Source of the DNA: Deltaproteobacteria bacterium GWC2_65_14
GTDB taxonomy: Bacteria > Desulfobacterota > Deferrimicrobia > Deferrimicrobiales > Deferrimicrobiaceae
Direction of reading: 5' to 3'
Length of the DNA: 53,428 nucleotides
NCBI GenBank assembly: GCA_001797615.1
Contig: MGPV01000042.1
Coordinates: 1 to 53,428, forward strand
Shown: piece after piece, positions 33,435 to 41,869 of the stretch
Layout of the letters: each line of letters starts with the position of its first letter
Numbering within the stretch: position 1 is the first letter of the stretch
The notes under the pieces: model-generated
Told to the model about the DNA's origin: nothing
The model's database searches: none
The model's input: the letters and a program-made list of their open reading frames with translations, nothing else
Position numbers and translations under genes: made by a program

Positions 33435-34349
33435 ATGAGGGAACTGATCCGGAAGACCGAGATCGATTTCATGGGGCTGAGGCGCTACACGATGGTGGTG
33501 TCCGGGCTGCTGATGGCGCTGGGGTTCTTCGGCGTGTTCCAGATCTTCACCGGAAACGCCAACCTCGGGATCGAGATCGCCGGGGGAACCTCCATCCAGG
33601 TGCGGTTCGAGAAGCCGTTCCGGATGGAGGAGATGCGGAAGGCCCTTGCGGACGGCGGGTACCGGGAGGCGGCCCTGCAGGCGGTCCCGGGGGAGAACAT
33701 CCTGATCGTCAAGGTGGGAGCGCACGGGAAGGAGGAGAAGATGGTCGCGGAGCGGATCGTCGAGCTGCTCCGGAAGCAGTTTTCCTCCAATCCCCTCACC
33801 GTGGAGAGCACGAGCGAGATCGGGCCGGCGATCGGGAAGAAGCTGCGGAGCGACGCGCTCTTCGCCCTCGCGATCTCCGCCCTGGCGATCGTGTCCTACA
33901 TCGCCTGGCGGTTCGAGTTCAAGTTCGGGGTGGCCGCCACCCTGGCCACCTTCCACGACGTGGTCGGCCTGACCGGGATATTCTACCTCCTGGGGAAGGA
34001 GATCGACCTGCTCTTCATCACCGCCCTGCTCACCATCGGGGGGTACTCCCTGACCGACACGGTGGTGGTCTTCGACCGGATCCGGGAGAATCTCCGCCTC
34101 CGGAAGAAGGGGACCTTCTCGGAGACGATCAACGTAAGCGTGAACGAGGTCCTGAGCCGGACCATCATCACCGCCCTGACGACCCTGCTGGCCTCCCTGG
34201 CCCTGCTCTTCTTCGGCGGGATCGTCCTGAAGAGCTTCGCCCTCGCCCTCGCGGTCGGCATCGTGATCGGCACCTACTCCTCCGTGTTCGTGGCCAGCCC
34301 GATCGTGGCGGCCTGGAGGGGGGAGAAGATCGCCCAGGTGAGGAAATGA
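33435..34349 (+). CDS. secF: protein translocase subunit SecF
   Basis: A 304-residue partner of SecD. An N-terminal helix (about 16-36) precedes GIEIAGGTSIQVRF, the periplasmic domain, and the C-terminal helices with SLTDTVVVFDRIREN near residue 200. LSRTIITALTTLLASLALLFFGG is a conserved helix near 240. Length is normal. The ATG at 33435 gives the usual short cytoplasmic start (RELIRKTEIDFMGLRR). Confidence 0.95.
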   Translation: MRELIRKTEIDFMGLRRYTMVVSGLLMALGFFGVFQIFTGNANLGIEIAGGTSIQVRFEKPFRMEEMRKALADGGYREAALQAVPGENILIVKVGAHGKEEKMVAERIVELLRKQFSSNPLTVESTSEIGPAIGKKLRSDALFALAISALAIVSYIAWRFEFKFGVAATLATFHDVVGLTGIFYLLGKEIDLLFITALLTIGGYSLTDTVVVFDRIRENLRLRKKGTFSETINVSVNEVLSRTIITALTTLLASLALLFFGGIVLKSFALALAVGIVIGTYSSVFVASPIVAAWRGEKIAQVRK

Positions 34350-34413
34350 CCGCCCGCCGCTCCCACCGGGTCGCCGGGACCGGAGGCGCGGCCGGGGGAC
34401 GAGCGATCGAGGA

Positions 34414-36153
34414 GTGAGAACGCGGTTCGAGAGGGGATGGGTGCTCCGGACCCCGGAGGCCCGGCAGGTCCGGGAGATCCGGGAGGCGACCGGCCTTTCC
34501 GAACCGTCGGCCAGGGTCCTCGTGAACCGGGGGATCACCGATCCCCTCGGGGCGAGGGATTTCCTCTCCGGAACTCTCCGGGAAGTCACTTCCCCGTTTC
34601 TGATGAAGGATCTCGAGAAGGCGGCCGCGCGGGTCGTGGATGCGGGCCGGCGGAACGAGAAGGTTCTCATCTACGCCGACTACGACGTGGACGGGGCGAC
34701 CGGGGCCGCCGTCCTGCACCTGTTCCTCGGGGAGGTCTTCCCCGGCCTTCCGGTCCGGATCCACCAGAACCACCGGGTAGACGACGGGTACGGCCTGCGG
34801 ATCCCGCACCTCGCCGCCGCGGCGGAGGAGGGTTTCCGGCTGGTCGTCACGGTGGATTGCGGCATCTCCGACGAGGAGGCGATCCGGCAGGCCGCGGGGC
34901 TGGGGATGGATGTGATCGTGACGGATCACCACACCCCGGGAGAGCGGCTCCCTCCCGCCTATGCCGTCCTGAACCCGAAGCAAAACGACTGTCCCTACCC
35001 GGAGAAGGAGATCGCGGGGGTCGGTGTGGCCTTCCTCCTGGTGTGCGGCGTGCGCCGCCTGCTGCGGGACGGAGGGGGGTTCCGCGGGGAGGGCGACGAG
35101 CCGAACCTGCGCAGGTACCTCGACCTGGTCGCCCTGGGGACCGTCGCCGACATGGTTCCTCTTCGGGGGGACAACCGGCTCTTCGTGAGGGCGGGGATCG
35201 AGGAGATCCGGAAACGGCCCAGGCCGGGGATCCGGGCCCTGCTCGCGCTGGCCGGGGTCGACCCGGAGCATGTGACGGAGGCGGACCTCGGCTTCCGCGT
35301 GGGGCCGCGCCTGAACGCGGCGGGGCGGATGGGGGATTCCCGGCGCAGCTCCGAGCTGCTTCTCGCGGGAGATCCGGAAACGGCGGGGAGGATCGCCCGC
35401 GAGCTTCACGCGGACAACGCGAGGAGGCAGCGGGAGGAGGAGCGGGCGGTCCGGGAGGCCGAGGAGGCCCTTCGCGCCGGCTTTCCGTCCGGCGTCCCGG
35501 GGGCGATCGTGCTGGCCGACCCCGGATGGCCCTTGGGAGTGCTGGGGATCGTGGCCTCGAAGTTCGCCGAGCGGTACTTCCGCCCCTCGGCCTTTCTGAC
35601 GTTCAAGGATGGGGAGGCGACCGGCTCGCTGCGGAGCGCGGACGGCTTCCCGCTCCTTACGGCGCTCTCCGAGCTCTCCCCGCTGCTGAGCCGCTACGGG
35701 GGACATTCCCAGGCTGCGGGGGTCTCTCTTCCCGCGGAGAACCTCCCGGCCTTCCGGGAGGGGCTGGACCGGCTGGCCGGCCGGTACGCGCAGGGACGCG
35801 ACACATCTCCCGCGACCCTGGTCGACGCGGAGGTCCCGCTCGGGGAGGTCTCCCCCCGCCTCCTGGAGGAGTTCGACCGTCTGCGCCCGTTCGGGATGGG
35901 AAACGAGGAGCCGGTGCTGGCGGCCCGGAACCTCTGGGTGGAGAGGAAGACCCCCTTCGGAGGGAACGGGCAGCATCACAGGCTCGAGCTTTCGGAGGGG
36001 ACCCGACGGTTCGATGCGGTCGCCTTCCAGGGCGCTTCGATCCCCGCGGAGCCGGGCGAGGCGGTCGACATCCTCTTCACCCCCCAGTGGTCGGTCTTCC
36101 GGGGGTCCCGGTCGATCCGCCTCCTGGTCCGGGGGGCGAGGCCCCCGGCGTAG
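34414..36153 (+). CDS. recJ: single-stranded-DNA-specific exonuclease RecJ
   Basis: A 579-residue 5'-3' exonuclease of recombination and mismatch repair. DHH-family motifs are ADYDVDGATG (about 89-98), VTVDCGISDEE (about 147-157) and VTDHHTPGERLPP (about 169-181). The DHHA1 domain includes RYGGHSQAAGVSLP near 430. A C-terminal OB domain follows (about 460-579). It starts with GTG preceded by GAGGAG. DUF2062 begins 13 bp after its stop. Confidence 0.96.
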   Translation: MRTRFERGWVLRTPEARQVREIREATGLSEPSARVLVNRGITDPLGARDFLSGTLREVTSPFLMKDLEKAAARVVDAGRRNEKVLIYADYDVDGATGAAVLHLFLGEVFPGLPVRIHQNHRVDDGYGLRIPHLAAAAEEGFRLVVTVDCGISDEEAIRQAAGLGMDVIVTDHHTPGERLPPAYAVLNPKQNDCPYPEKEIAGVGVAFLLVCGVRRLLRDGGGFRGEGDEPNLRRYLDLVALGTVADMVPLRGDNRLFVRAGIEEIRKRPRPGIRALLALAGVDPEHVTEADLGFRVGPRLNAAGRMGDSRRSSELLLAGDPETAGRIARELHADNARRQREEERAVREAEEALRAGFPSGVPGAIVLADPGWPLGVLGIVASKFAERYFRPSAFLTFKDGEATGSLRSADGFPLLTALSELSPLLSRYGGHSQAAGVSLPAENLPAFREGLDRLAGRYAQGRDTSPATLVDAEVPLGEVSPRLLEEFDRLRPFGMGNEEPVLAARNLWVERKTPFGGNGQHHRLELSEGTRRFDAVAFQGASIPAEPGEAVDILFTPQWSVFRGSRSIRLLVRGARPPA

Positions 36154-36166
36154 CGGTGGGAACGCG

Positions 36167-36622
36167 ATGGCGGGATTCCGGAAGATCCGTCAGAAGTTCC
36201 AGGACGCCCTGGAGGGGGATTTCGAAGTCAGGGCGATCGCGGGTGGATTCGCCGTAGGGGTCTTCTTCAGCTTCACCCCGCTGTTCACGCTCCACATGCT
36301 GCTGGCCCTGCTCGTGGCGATCCTGTTCCGGTTCAGCAAGGCGGCCGCGATGGCGGGTGCCTGGGTGAACAACCCCTATACGATGCCCTTCGTGTTCTAC
36401 GGCTGCTTCCGGCTGGGGGAGCGGATCCTGGGGATCGACATCCCGCCGCCGAATTTCGAGGAGATCACGGCGACGACCCTGCTGCAGGCGGCGGCCCCCT
36501 ATGCCGCCCCCCTGTTGCTGGGAACCACCCTCGTGGGGATCCTGGCCGCCGCGGTCGCCTACCTGGTTGTCTACCGGGTCGCGATCAGGATACAATCGGC
36601 GCGACGGAACGCGCAGGAATGA
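36167..36622 (+). CDS. DUF2062 membrane protein
   Basis: A 151-residue protein of the DUF2062 family. Two or three hydrophobic helices are visible: about 26-57 (AGGFAVGVFFSFTPLF and the following helix) and about 115-142. The family's WVNNPYTMPFVFYGCFRLG lies near residues 65-83. The N-terminus is basic and amphipathic. The function is unknown; relatives are often fused to or near glycosyltransferases. Here it sits between recJ and speB, 13 bp from each, and is probably co-transcribed. Confidence 0.85.
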   Translation: MAGFRKIRQKFQDALEGDFEVRAIAGGFAVGVFFSFTPLFTLHMLLALLVAILFRFSKAAAMAGAWVNNPYTMPFVFYGCFRLGERILGIDIPPPNFEEITATTLLQAAAPYAAPLLLGTTLVGILAAAVAYLVVYRVAIRIQSARRNAQE

Positions 36623-36635
36623 AGGAGGTACTCCC

Positions 36636-37523
36636 GTGAAGCCATACTCCGTCAGTTTCGGGGGGATCCCGGACAAATACTCCGGATGGAAGAACTCCGC
36701 CTTCGTCGTGATCCCCTTTCCGATCGACTTTACCACCACCTACATGGCGGGAGCCCGGAACGGCCCCCGGGCGATCATCGAGGCCTCCGGGCACATGGAG
36801 CTCTTCGACGAGGAGAACAAGATCGAGCCCTACCGGGCGGGGATCTTCGTCTCCCCCGAGATTCCCTCCCTGACCAGTCCGCTCGCCATGCTGAAGGCGG
36901 TGGAGAAGCGGGTGAACGCGGTGCTCCGGGTGGGGAAGTTTCCCGTCCTGCTCGGAGGGGAGCACTCGGGGACCTGCGGCGCGGTGACGGCGCTCCGGAA
37001 GCGGTACGAGGATCTCACCGTGATCCAGTTCGACGCCCACGCGGACCTGCGGGACAGCTACCTCGGGACCCCGTGGAACCATGCCTGCGTCGGCCGGCGG
37101 ATGGTGGACGCCGGCGCGAAACTGGTGCAGGTGGGGGTCCGCAGCATCTCCGAGGAGGAGGACCGCTATCTCCGGAAAGCCGAGACGATCAAGACCTTCT
37201 ACGCCTCGGAGATGCGGGACAACCTCGCGGACGTGACGCGCGGGATCGTCAGCAGCCTCTCCGGAAACGTCTACATCTCCATCGACCTGGACTGCTTCGA
37301 CCCCGGGATCATGCCCGCGGTGGGAACGCCGGAGCCGGGCGGTCTCTCCTGGTTCGAGGCGATCGACATCCTCCGGGACGTGATGCGGGCGGACTGCAAC
37401 GTCGTGGGGTTCGACATCATGGAGCTTTCCCCGATTCCCGGAATGGTCGCCCCCGACTTTTTCGCCGCGAGGCTCTGCTACCGCCTGATGGGGTGGATCC
37501 TCGCCCGCAGGGAAGAGAAATAG
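36636..37523 (+). CDS. speB: agmatinase (ureohydrolase family)
   Basis: A 295-residue manganese enzyme that hydrolyses agmatine to putrescine and urea. Metal ligands occur in GGEHSGT (about 108), [10 protein letters not shown] (about 131-140) and [14 protein letters not shown] (about 218-231). It starts with GTG 7 bp after GGAGG. Arginase and formiminoglutamase are alternatives in the same family, but the arginine decarboxylase gene 11 bp downstream makes agmatinase the best call. Confidence 0.93.
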   Translation: MKPYSVSFGGIPDKYSGWKNSAFVVIPFPIDFTTTYMAGARNGPRAIIEASGHMELFDEENKIEPYRAGIFVSPEIPSLTSPLAMLKAVEKRVNAVLRVGKFPVLLGGEHSGTCGAVTALRKRYEDLTVIQFDAHADLRDSYLGTPWNHACVGRRMVDAGAKLVQVGVRSISEEEDRYLRKAETIKTFYASEMRDNLADVTRGIVSSLSGNVYISIDLDCFDPGIMPAVGTPEPGGLSWFEAIDILRDVMRADCNVVGFDIMELSPIPGMVAPDFFAARLCYRLMGWILARREEK

Positions 37524-37534
37524 GGACGCCGCCG

Positions 37535-38074
37535 ATGTTCGTGCCTTCGAAGGTTTTCTTCACCAAGGGGGTCGGGCGCCACCGGGAGCAGCTCACCTCC
37601 TTCGAGCTCGCCCTCCGGGACGCCGGGATCGAGAAGTTCAACCTCGTCCAGGTGTCGAGCATCTTCCCGCCCAAGTGCAGGATCATCAAGAAGGAGGCGG
37701 GGCTCAAGCAGCTCTCCCCCGGGGAGATCGTCTTCGTCGTGATGAGCCGCTGCCAGAGCGACGAGCCGCGCAGGCTGGTCGCCGCCTCGGTGGGATGCGC
37801 GCTCCCCTCCGACCGCTCCGTGTACGGGTACCTGAGCGAGCACCACGCCTACGGGCAAACCGAAAAGGTGGCGGGCGACTACGCCGAGGATCTCGCGGCG
37901 GCGATGCTCGCCTCCACTCTGGGGATCGAGTTCGACGAGGAGAAGAGCTGGGACGAGAAGAAGGAGGTCTGGAAGATCAGCGGGAAGATTTACCGGTCTT
38001 TCAACATCACCCAGTCGGCGATCGTGAAGGACGAGTATGCCACGGTGATCGCCGTTGCGGTGTTCGTCCTGTGA
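37535..38074 (+). CDS. pdaD: pyruvoyl-dependent arginine decarboxylase
   Basis: A 179-residue proenzyme that converts arginine to agmatine. The self-cleavage site is the serine pair S41-S42 in VQVSSIFPP; cleavage turns S42 into the catalytic pyruvoyl group. [10 protein letters not shown] and the C-terminal [14 protein letters not shown] are family features. It is the partner of speB just upstream: arginine to agmatine to putrescine. This archaeal-type enzyme is also found in some bacteria. The next gene, fabH, follows after 10 bp. Confidence 0.94.
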   Translation: MFVPSKVFFTKGVGRHREQLTSFELALRDAGIEKFNLVQVSSIFPPKCRIIKKEAGLKQLSPGEIVFVVMSRCQSDEPRRLVAASVGCALPSDRSVYGYLSEHHAYGQTEKVAGDYAEDLAAAMLASTLGIEFDEEKSWDEKKEVWKISGKIYRSFNITQSAIVKDEYATVIAVAVFVL

Positions 38075-38084
38075 GGGGGAGAAG

Positions 38085-39077
38085 ATGAGGGGAGCCAGGA
38101 TCCTGGGGACCGGGCGGGCGCTGCCGCCCCGGGTCGTGACGAACGCGGAGCTCACCACCCTGATGGACACCACGGAGGAGTGGATCGTCCAGCGGACCGG
38201 CATCCGGGAGCGGAGGTTCGTCGATCCCGGGACCGGTTCGTCGGACCTCGGGGTCGAAGCGTCGCACAAGGCGATCGCGGCGGCGGGGATCACCACGAAG
38301 GAGATCGATTTCCTGGTCTTCGCGACCCTCTCCCCGGATTATTTCTTTCCCGGCTGCGGCGTCCTCGTCCAGGAGAAGATGGGTATGGAGACGATCGGAG
38401 CGCTCGACGTCCGGACGCAGTGCACAGGTTTCCTGTACGGGCTCTCCGTGGCCGAGGCCTACGTCAAGGGGGGATTCTACGACCATGTCCTCGTGATCGG
38501 CTCCGAGGTGCAGAGCACGGGGATGGACCTGAGCACCGCGGGGCGCGATATCTCGGTGATCTTCGGCGACGGGGCCGGAGCGGCCGTCGTGGGGCCCGCC
38601 GAACCCGGGACGGGGATCCTCTCCTCCCACCTCCACTCGGAGGGGAAGTATGCGCGGGAGCTGATGGCGGAGGCGCCCGCCTCCATCGAGCACCCCCGGA
38701 TTTCCCACGAGATGCTCGACGCAGGGAGGCATTACGGCCGTATGAACGGGCGCTACGTGTTCACCCACGCCGTGCGGCGGTTCCCCGAGGCGATCCGGGA
38801 GGCGCTCGCGGCCAACGGCAGGACGATGGAGGAGCTCGCGCTGGTGATCCCCCACCAGGCGAACCTCCGGATCACCCAGGCGGTGGTGAACGCCCTCGCC
38901 GTTCCCGCGGAGCGTGTCTATTCGAACGTCGAGAAGTACGGAAACACCACGGCGGCCTCGATCCCGATCGCGCTGGACGAGTGCCTCGAGCAGGGGAGGA
39001 TCCGGGAGGGGGATCTCGTCTGCCTCGCGGCGTTCGGGTCGGGCTTCACCTGGGGCTCGACCCTGATCCGCTGGTAG
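38085..39077 (+). CDS. fabH: 3-oxoacyl-[acyl-carrier-protein] synthase III
   Basis: A 330-residue condensing enzyme that starts fatty-acid chains from acyl-CoA and malonyl-ACP. The Cys-His-Asn triad is C113 (TQCTGFLYGL), His in VIPHQANLRI (about 257) and Asn in YGNTTAAS (about 287). The segment KYARELMAEAP is also typical. It is away from other fatty-acid genes, between polyamine and pyrimidine genes, so it may serve a specialised role; classical FabH is still the best call. rimI starts at the next base after its stop. Confidence 0.9.
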   Translation: MRGARILGTGRALPPRVVTNAELTTLMDTTEEWIVQRTGIRERRFVDPGTGSSDLGVEASHKAIAAAGITTKEIDFLVFATLSPDYFFPGCGVLVQEKMGMETIGALDVRTQCTGFLYGLSVAEAYVKGGFYDHVLVIGSEVQSTGMDLSTAGRDISVIFGDGAGAAVVGPAEPGTGILSSHLHSEGKYARELMAEAPASIEHPRISHEMLDAGRHYGRMNGRYVFTHAVRRFPEAIREALAANGRTMEELALVIPHQANLRITQAVVNALAVPAERVYSNVEKYGNTTAASIPIALDECLEQGRIREGDLVCLAAFGSGFTWGSTLIRW

Positions 39078-39554
39078 GTGGCGCCTCCCCCGAAGGTCGT
39101 CGTCCGGGACCTCGCCCAGGAGCATCTGGACGGCGTGATGGAGATCGAGCAGGCGTCGTTTCCCACCCCCTGGGCCCGCGCGCTGTTCGAAGAGGAGATC
39201 GGGAGGGAGTTCTCACATTCGATCGTGGCGGTGGAGGAGCCGGGAGGAGCCGTGCAGGGATACGCCGTCTGCTGGACGGTGGCGGAGGAATCCCACCTCC
39301 TGAACATCGCGGTCCGCCCCGGGGCTCGGGGAAAGGGGATCGGCGGGACCCTCCTGGAGGAATGCATCCGGAGGGGCGTGCGGGCGCGCTCCCGGAGCAT
39401 CTATCTTGAGGTTCGCCCGGGGAACGAGGCGGCTCTCCGGCTGTACGGGCGCGAAGGGTTCCGGTTCGTCGGGATACGGAGAGGATATTACACGGACACG
39501 GGCGAGGATGCGATCGTCCTGGCCAAGGGGATCGGGAGCGGGAATGCCGGGTAG
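39078..39554 (+). CDS. rimI: GNAT N-acetyltransferase, RimI-like
   Basis: A 158-residue GNAT protein that probably acetylates the N-terminal alanine of ribosomal protein S18. The acetyl-CoA-binding loop is RPGARGKGIGGTLL (about 80-93), preceded by HLLNIAV, and followed by VRPGNEAALRLYGREGF, the classical RimI segment. It starts with GTG right after the fabH stop and overlaps pyrK by 11 bp. Substrate is inferred from the family. Confidence 0.88.
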   Translation: MAPPPKVVVRDLAQEHLDGVMEIEQASFPTPWARALFEEEIGREFSHSIVAVEEPGGAVQGYAVCWTVAEESHLLNIAVRPGARGKGIGGTLLEECIRRGVRARSRSIYLEVRPGNEAALRLYGREGFRFVGIRRGYYTDTGEDAIVLAKGIGSGNAG

Positions 39555-40365
39555 CGGGATGCGGTTCGTCGCCGGAAGGATCCTGCGGAACGAGGAGCGT
39601 GGGGGGATCTTCTACCGGCTCGTTGCGGAGATCCCCGCCCCGGTGCGCTTCGTCCCGGGTCAGTTCGCGATGGTCTCGGGATGGCCCGGGAACGACCCGC
39701 TGCTTCCCCGCCCCCTGGCGGTCTTCCGTTCCGGAAAAAAAAAGGAGTTCGGGACGGTGGAATTCGTCTACAAGGTGGTGGGCAGGGGGACCGCCCTCCT
39801 CTCCGGCCTTCACCACGGGGATTCCCTTTCCCTGACCCTTCCGCTCGGGAGAGGCTTCGACCTCGCGGAGGAGGGACGCCGGTTCTGGCTCGTGGGGGGA
39901 GGGGTCGGATTCTCCAGCGTGTTCCCGGCCGCGGTCTCTCTCGGCAGGAGGCGGATCGGGCACGAGATCTTCCTCGGCGCGAAGGCGCGGGCGCACCTTC
40001 CCCCGCGGGAGTGGACCCCGGGCGGGGCCGGGCCGGGAAGGATCCACCTCTGCACGGAGGACGGAAGCGCCGGCTTCCGGGGACGCGTCACCGAAGCCGT
40101 GCTCGAGCGGCTCTCTTCGCTTTCCGAAGGGGAGGCCGCCCGCCTGACGATCCTCGCCTGCGGGCCCTGGCCGATGCTGAAGGAGCTGGCCGCCTCGGCG
40201 CTCCGGAAGGGGGTGTCGATCCAGGTGGCGCTGGAGAACCACATGGCCTGCGGGTTCGGGGTCTGCTGGGGATGCGTGGTCTCCCTCCGGGACGGGGAGG
40301 GGACCGCCTACCGGCGCGTCTGCCGGGAGGGGCCGGTGTTCGACGGGAGGGAGGTCGTCTGGTGA
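39544..40365 (+). CDS. pyrK: dihydroorotate dehydrogenase electron transfer subunit
   Basis: A 273-residue FAD- and 2Fe-2S-containing subunit that passes electrons from PyrD to NAD+. The FAD site is RPLAVFR and the NAD-binding loop GGGVGFSSVFPA. The iron-sulfur cysteines are in CGFGVCWGC and a further Cys near the end (RRVCREG). The ATG at 39544 has GGGAG 5 bp upstream and overlaps rimI; an in-frame ATG at 39559 is the alternative. It overlaps pyrD at GTGA, supporting a heterotetrameric class 1B enzyme. Confidence 0.93.
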   Translation: MPGSGMRFVAGRILRNEERGGIFYRLVAEIPAPVRFVPGQFAMVSGWPGNDPLLPRPLAVFRSGKKKEFGTVEFVYKVVGRGTALLSGLHHGDSLSLTLPLGRGFDLAEEGRRFWLVGGGVGFSSVFPAAVSLGRRRIGHEIFLGAKARAHLPPREWTPGGAGPGRIHLCTEDGSAGFRGRVTEAVLERLSSLSEGEAARLTILACGPWPMLKELAASALRKGVSIQVALENHMACGFGVCWGCVVSLRDGEGTAYRRVCREGPVFDGREVVW

Positions 40366-41276
40366 AGCCGGACCTGTCCGTCACGCTCGGGCCGCTGACG
40401 GTGCGGAACCCGGTGATGAGCGCCTCGGGGACCTTCGGGTACGGGCTGGAGTTCTCCCCTTTCTACGACATCTCCCGCCTCGGCATGATCGTCGTGAAGG
40501 GGCTCTCCCTCGCGCCGACCGCCGGAAACCGGCCGGGACGGATCGTGGAGACCCCCGCGGGGATGCTGAACGCCATCGGCCTGCAGAACATCGGAGTCGC
40601 CCGGTTCGTCGCCGACGTCGTCCCCCGCCTGGAGGAGGCGGGGGCCTCCTACGCGGCGAACATCTACGGCAAGACGGTCGAGGAGTACGAGGAGTTGGCC
40701 TCCCGCCTGTCGGAGGTAGCCTCCCTGTCCGCGATCGAGGTGAACGCCTCCTGTCCGAACGTTCAGGAGGGAGGGATGGCGTTCGGCGCCACGCCGGAAG
40801 GGATCCGGGAGCTGACCGCTCGGGTGCGCCGGAGGACCTCGAAGCCGCTCTGGGTGAAGCTGACCCCGAACGTGGCCGACGTGGGCCGCATCGCGAAGGC
40901 CGCCCAGGAGGGCGGGGCCGATGCCGTGTCCCTGATCAACACCCTCGTGGGGATGGCGGTCGACCATCGGACCCGCAGGCCGCTTCTGTCGAACGTGACG
41001 GGAGGGCTCTCCGGTCCGGCGATCAAGCCGGTGGCCCTCCGGATGGTCTGGGAGGCGGCGCGGGCGGTCTCGATCCCGGTGATCGGCATCGGGGGAATCC
41101 AGACCGCGGCGGACGCGCTGGAGTTCATCCTCGTCGGGGCGAAGGCGGTGCAGGTGGGAACCGCGAACTTCAGGAATCCCGGGGTCTGCATCGAGATCCT
41201 GGAGGGAATCGAGGCGTTCCTGCGGGAGGAGCGGATCGCCCGGCTGGAGGACTACCGGGGTGCCCTTTCCACGTAA
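40362..41276 (+). CDS. pyrD: dihydroorotate dehydrogenase, class 1B catalytic subunit
   Basis: A 304-residue FMN enzyme of pyrimidine synthesis that oxidises dihydroorotate to orotate. Motifs are NPVMSASGTFGYG near the start, VNASCPN with the catalytic Cys (about 130), and IGIGGIQTAADALEF near 244. The catalytic cysteine and the adjoining pyrK mark class 1B. It starts with GTG inside the pyrK stop. The stop TAA is followed by a promoter and a terminator-like hairpin ahead of rimP. Confidence 0.95.
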   Translation: MKPDLSVTLGPLTVRNPVMSASGTFGYGLEFSPFYDISRLGMIVVKGLSLAPTAGNRPGRIVETPAGMLNAIGLQNIGVARFVADVVPRLEEAGASYAANIYGKTVEEYEELASRLSEVASLSAIEVNASCPNVQEGGMAFGATPEGIRELTARVRRRTSKPLWVKLTPNVADVGRIAKAAQEGGADAVSLINTLVGMAVDHRTRRPLLSNVTGGLSGPAIKPVALRMVWEAARAVSIPVIGIGGIQTAADALEFILVGAKAVQVGTANFRNPGVCIEILEGIEAFLREERIARLEDYRGALST

Positions 41277-41285
41277 AGAAAACCC

Positions 41286-41315
41286 TTGTTCTTGTAAGGG
41301 CGGACCGTGTAGAAT
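41286..41315 (+). promoter_or_regulatory. candidate promoter for the rimP-nusA-infB operon
   Basis: TTGTTC (41286-41291), an 18-bp spacer and TAGAAT (41310-41315) lie just after pyrD. The -10 is good, the -35 moderate. A start near 41322 would put the hairpin at 41342-41362 in the leader. Confidence 0.5.
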
Positions 41316-41341
41316 GATGCCGTTGGGGGGGGGTTCAAGGG

Positions 41342-41369
41342 AAGTGGGCCGGCAGCCCACTTTTTTTTT
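41342..41369 (+). terminator. intrinsic terminator between the operon promoter and rimP
   Basis: An 8-bp stem, AAGTGGGC (41342-41349) with GCCCACTT (41355-41362), has a 5-nt loop and runs into nine T residues (41361-41369). It is the clearest intrinsic terminator in the window. It can end pyrD transcripts. If the promoter at 41286-41315 is used, it also acts as a leader attenuator for rimP-nusA. Confidence 0.85.
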
Positions 41370-41380
41370 CGACCGCGCCG

Positions 41381-41869
41381 ATGAAGGTGGATACCGAAAA
41401 AATCACGGCTCTCGCCGAACGGCTCGCCCTGGACGAGGCGCTGGAACTGGTGGACGTCGAGATCGGCGCGGTGGGTCCGCGCGCGGTGATCCGCATCTAT
41501 CTCGACAGGGAAGGCGGGATCCGGCTCGGGGACTGCGAATCCTTCAGCCGGCGGATCAGCGCGCTGCTGGAGGTCGAGGATCCCGTCCCGGGTTCCTACC
41601 TGCTGGAGGTCTCCTCCCCCGGGCTGGAGCGGAAGCTGGTTCGCCCCTCTCACTTCCATGGCTGTCGGGGCAGGACGCTGAAGGTCTCGCTGACCGAATT
41701 CCTGGAGGGAAGCCGGAATTTCCGGGGAAGGCTGCTGGCCAGCGACGACGAGGGATTCGAGCTCGAACGGGACCATACGGTCTACCGGATTCCCTACCGG
41801 CTGGTGCGGAAGGCGAATCTCGAAGTCAACCACGAAGAACTTTTCGGAACAGGGAAGAGGAAGCGATGA
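41381..41869 (+). CDS. rimP: ribosome maturation factor RimP
   Basis: A 162-residue factor for 30S subunit assembly. The N-terminal domain has ELVDVEIGAVGPRAVIRIYL, then the conserved SRRISALLEVEDPVPGSYLLEVSSPGLERKL-type stretch (about 68-93) and a C-terminal SH3-like barrel. No clear Shine-Dalgarno precedes the ATG; the terminator T-tract ends 11 bp upstream. It overlaps nusA by 4 bp (ATGA), the usual order. Confidence 0.93.
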   Translation: MKVDTEKITALAERLALDEALELVDVEIGAVGPRAVIRIYLDREGGIRLGDCESFSRRISALLEVEDPVPGSYLLEVSSPGLERKLVRPSHFHGCRGRTLKVSLTEFLEGSRNFRGRLLASDDEGFELERDHTVYRIPYRLVRKANLEVNHEELFGTGKRKR

